Below are positions 62,899 through 64,000 of a DNA stretch of 64,000 nt, one piece after another. Source of the stretch: Bacteroidia bacterium (GTDB taxonomy: Bacteria; Bacteroidota; Bacteroidia; J057). How positions within the stretch are numbered: the stretch's first letter is position 1; every line of letters begins with the position of its first letter. The notes under the pieces were generated by a model that saw only the letters and a program-made list of their open reading frames with translations, was not told the origin of the DNA and searched no databases. The DNA is taken from assembly GCA_022760475.1 (NCBI GenBank), contig JALEFZ010000088.1, positions 62,001-126,000 on the forward strand, read 5' to 3'. The translations under genes and the position numbers were made by a program.

Positions 62899-64000
62899 TT
62901 ATTTGTTGAGGCTAACTCGCTTGACGAATTGCCCTTTATTTGTTTTCACACGTACCAGGTAAACGCCTTGTTCCTTGCCTGAGAGATCAATGATTTGCTT
63001 ATCAGTCTGAAGGATTTGCCTTCCAGTTAGGTCATAAACAGAGATTGCCTCAATATTGGAATCTATGCTACTGATATTGAATATTCCCTTGCTTGGATTG
63101 GGGTATATTAAAATTCCATCAGGGGCAGGATCTGCTATAGAGGTAGGATCTGCTATGGTATTTACAACAGTATTGGTAATGATAGGAGCATTGAAATCAA
63201 AGAAAATGGCAGCGGTATTTTTGATTTCAGTCTCAGGTGTCAATACCCCTTCATGCCTCACTGCAAAGATGAAATGCCCCTGGCTACCTTCAGGATCTGA
63301 GGTAGAGTCGGGCAGGTTGATATTGTCAAACCTGACTTCCATGATGTTGTCTTTCATGTTCAATTTGTAGGGATGACTTGCAGCCACCGGCTTGACGGTT
63401 TGGTAACGAAGGTTTGCATCCAGGGTGTCGCGAAGTACAACAAATTCTGCCGGGAAGTTTCCTGTGTTTTGGAATCGGATGGTATATTCCATGATGTTTT
63501 CTTCAGGCTTGATATAGCCCTCAGATCCTTCTCCTATGGGATCTACCTGCTTGTCATTAGGGTCATAAGAACCACGGACGAATCTTGTTCTAGCCTTAAT
63601 GTTATTTGCAGGGTTAACATCATTTGTTATTGGGCCTATCTCTGCAGAGTAATTGATCAGGGTATTCAGTGGGACGGTGCTGTCTATTTCTCCAAAGACC
63701 TGAAAGTATGCTATTTGGCCTGGAAGCAGGTTGCTGACATTCCAAATTGCCGTGCGGGTATTTGGGTCATAGTTTACCGCAGTAGGATTTGAGCTTAGGT
63801 AGGTTACCAAGGGATCATGGGTAAACTCTACAATTCCATTCATAGGAACGGTTCCTAAATTACTAGCATGAATGGTATATCTGTGGGAGAAGCCGGGACG
63901 GATAATGGTGTTGTTAACCGTAACAGCAAGGTCAATGATCATGCTATCTGGTTGCAGGGCAAAGTCCAGTCCCGATACATCGGAAAGGTTGATGGTTTGG
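62899..64000 (-). CDS. T9SS-secreted DUF11-like protein, N-terminus outside window
   Basis: The frame is open through the right window edge: before the internal ATG at 63942 it continues in frame as SGLDFALQPDS, so the true start lies outside. The visible ~366 residues contain DUF11/conserved-repeat-type beta domains (TVNNTIIRPGFSHRYTIHASN, GTVPMNGIVEFTHDPLV; MEYTIRFQNTGNFPAEFVVLRDTLD), then FFDFNAPIITNTVVNTI and a T9SS tail (ILIYPNPSKGIFNISS, VYDLTGRQILQ, GVYLVRVKT). It is a tandem paralogue of the broken gene downstream, matching it closely in the last 250 residues. Confidence 0.9.
   Translation of the reverse strand, partial: QTINLSDVSGLDFALQPDSMIIDLAVTVNNTIIRPGFSHRYTIHASNLGTVPMNGIVEFTHDPLVTYLSSNPTAVNYDPNTRTAIWNVSNLLPGQIAYFQVFGEIDSTVPLNTLINYSAEIGPITNDVNPANNIKARTRFVRGSYDPNDKQVDPIGEGSEGYIKPEENIMEYTIRFQNTGNFPAEFVVLRDTLDANLRYQTVKPVAASHPYKLNMKDNIMEVRFDNINLPDSTSDPEGSQGHFIFAVRHEGVLTPETEIKNTAAIFFDFNAPIITNTVVNTIADPTSIADPAPDGILIYPNPSKGIFNISSIDSNIEAISVYDLTGRQILQTDKQIIDLSGKEQGVYLVRVKTNKGQFVKRVSLNK

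Noticed and set aside
1..64000. tRNA, rRNA, CRISPR array, insertion sequence, prophage
   Set aside because: No T-loop-bearing cloverleafs, no regularly spaced repeats, no transposase or integrase motifs were found by eye in any frame; a tRNA scan would settle the first.

Overview
The window looks like ordinary chromosome of a free-living, non-fermenting member of the Bacteroidota, most like the Saprospiria or relatives. The lineage guess is inference. The sequence shows moderate GC, many genes starting without a Shine-Dalgarno motif, several matches to the Bacteroidota -7 promoter element (TAnnTTTG), and at least eight secreted proteins that end, or once ended, in a type IX secretion (T9SS) C-terminal sorting domain. 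It also has families concentrated in this phylum: SprB repeats, GSCFA, DUF4159, DUF4340, the Lnb/DUF4105 lipoprotein acyltransferase family, and a fused GTPase/acyl-CoA mutase. I see no rRNA, tRNA, CRISPR array, prophage, integrase or insertion sequence.

Layout. 1-5.1 kb: a partial hypothetical gene, phytoene synthase (crtB), an ECF sigma factor with its own terminator, an outer-membrane barrel with a LysM-like tail, and rsmE. 5.3-9.7 kb: PEP carboxykinase, sharing a hairpin terminator with a cyclic-nucleotide-domain histidine kinase, a small muconolactone-isomerase-like protein and a TatD hydrolase. 9.8-17.6 kb: a lone Rieske oxygenase, a PhoD-like phosphatase, a convergent pair of similar small membrane proteins, a sigma factor with an extra C-terminal domain, an SGNH lipoprotein, a T9SS protein and a PLDc_N membrane protein. 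17.7-25.2 kb: a minus-strand block of an M61 peptidase, a di-haem peroxidase carrying a T9SS tail, an M3 oligoendopeptidase and a LamG-like T9SS protein. 25.6-35.7 kb: a helical-repeat protein, the 1146-residue IcmF mutase, thymidine kinase, two tandem T9SS sorbosone-dehydrogenase-like proteins and a DUF1801 protein. 35.9-43.3 kb: a 1085-residue propeller/barrel fusion, DUF4340, DUF4159, DUF2461, surE and a zinc-ligand-poor sirtuin. 43.5-51.4 kb: lipoproteins, an SprB-repeat adhesin, DUF547, VanZ, GSCFA, purB. 51.7-64 kb: a charged coiled-coil protein, an Lnb homologue, a DAO-type oxidoreductase overlapping lpxB, tex, and two tandem adhesin-like T9SS proteins, one broken by a frameshift just before its sorting domain.

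Together the genes combine housekeeping functions (tdk, purB, surE, rsmE, lpxB, tex, pckA), envelope biogenesis and a large secreted/surface repertoire. Transcription units are short and often bounded by clear hairpin terminators. Several convergent pairs nearly touch or overlap at their stop codons. I did not find a strong candidate for a wholly new multi-gene system. The observations most worth a second look are the frameshifted adhesin, two minus-strand terminators that follow no gene, the tripartite envelope protein at 35.9 kb and a few odd single proteins.
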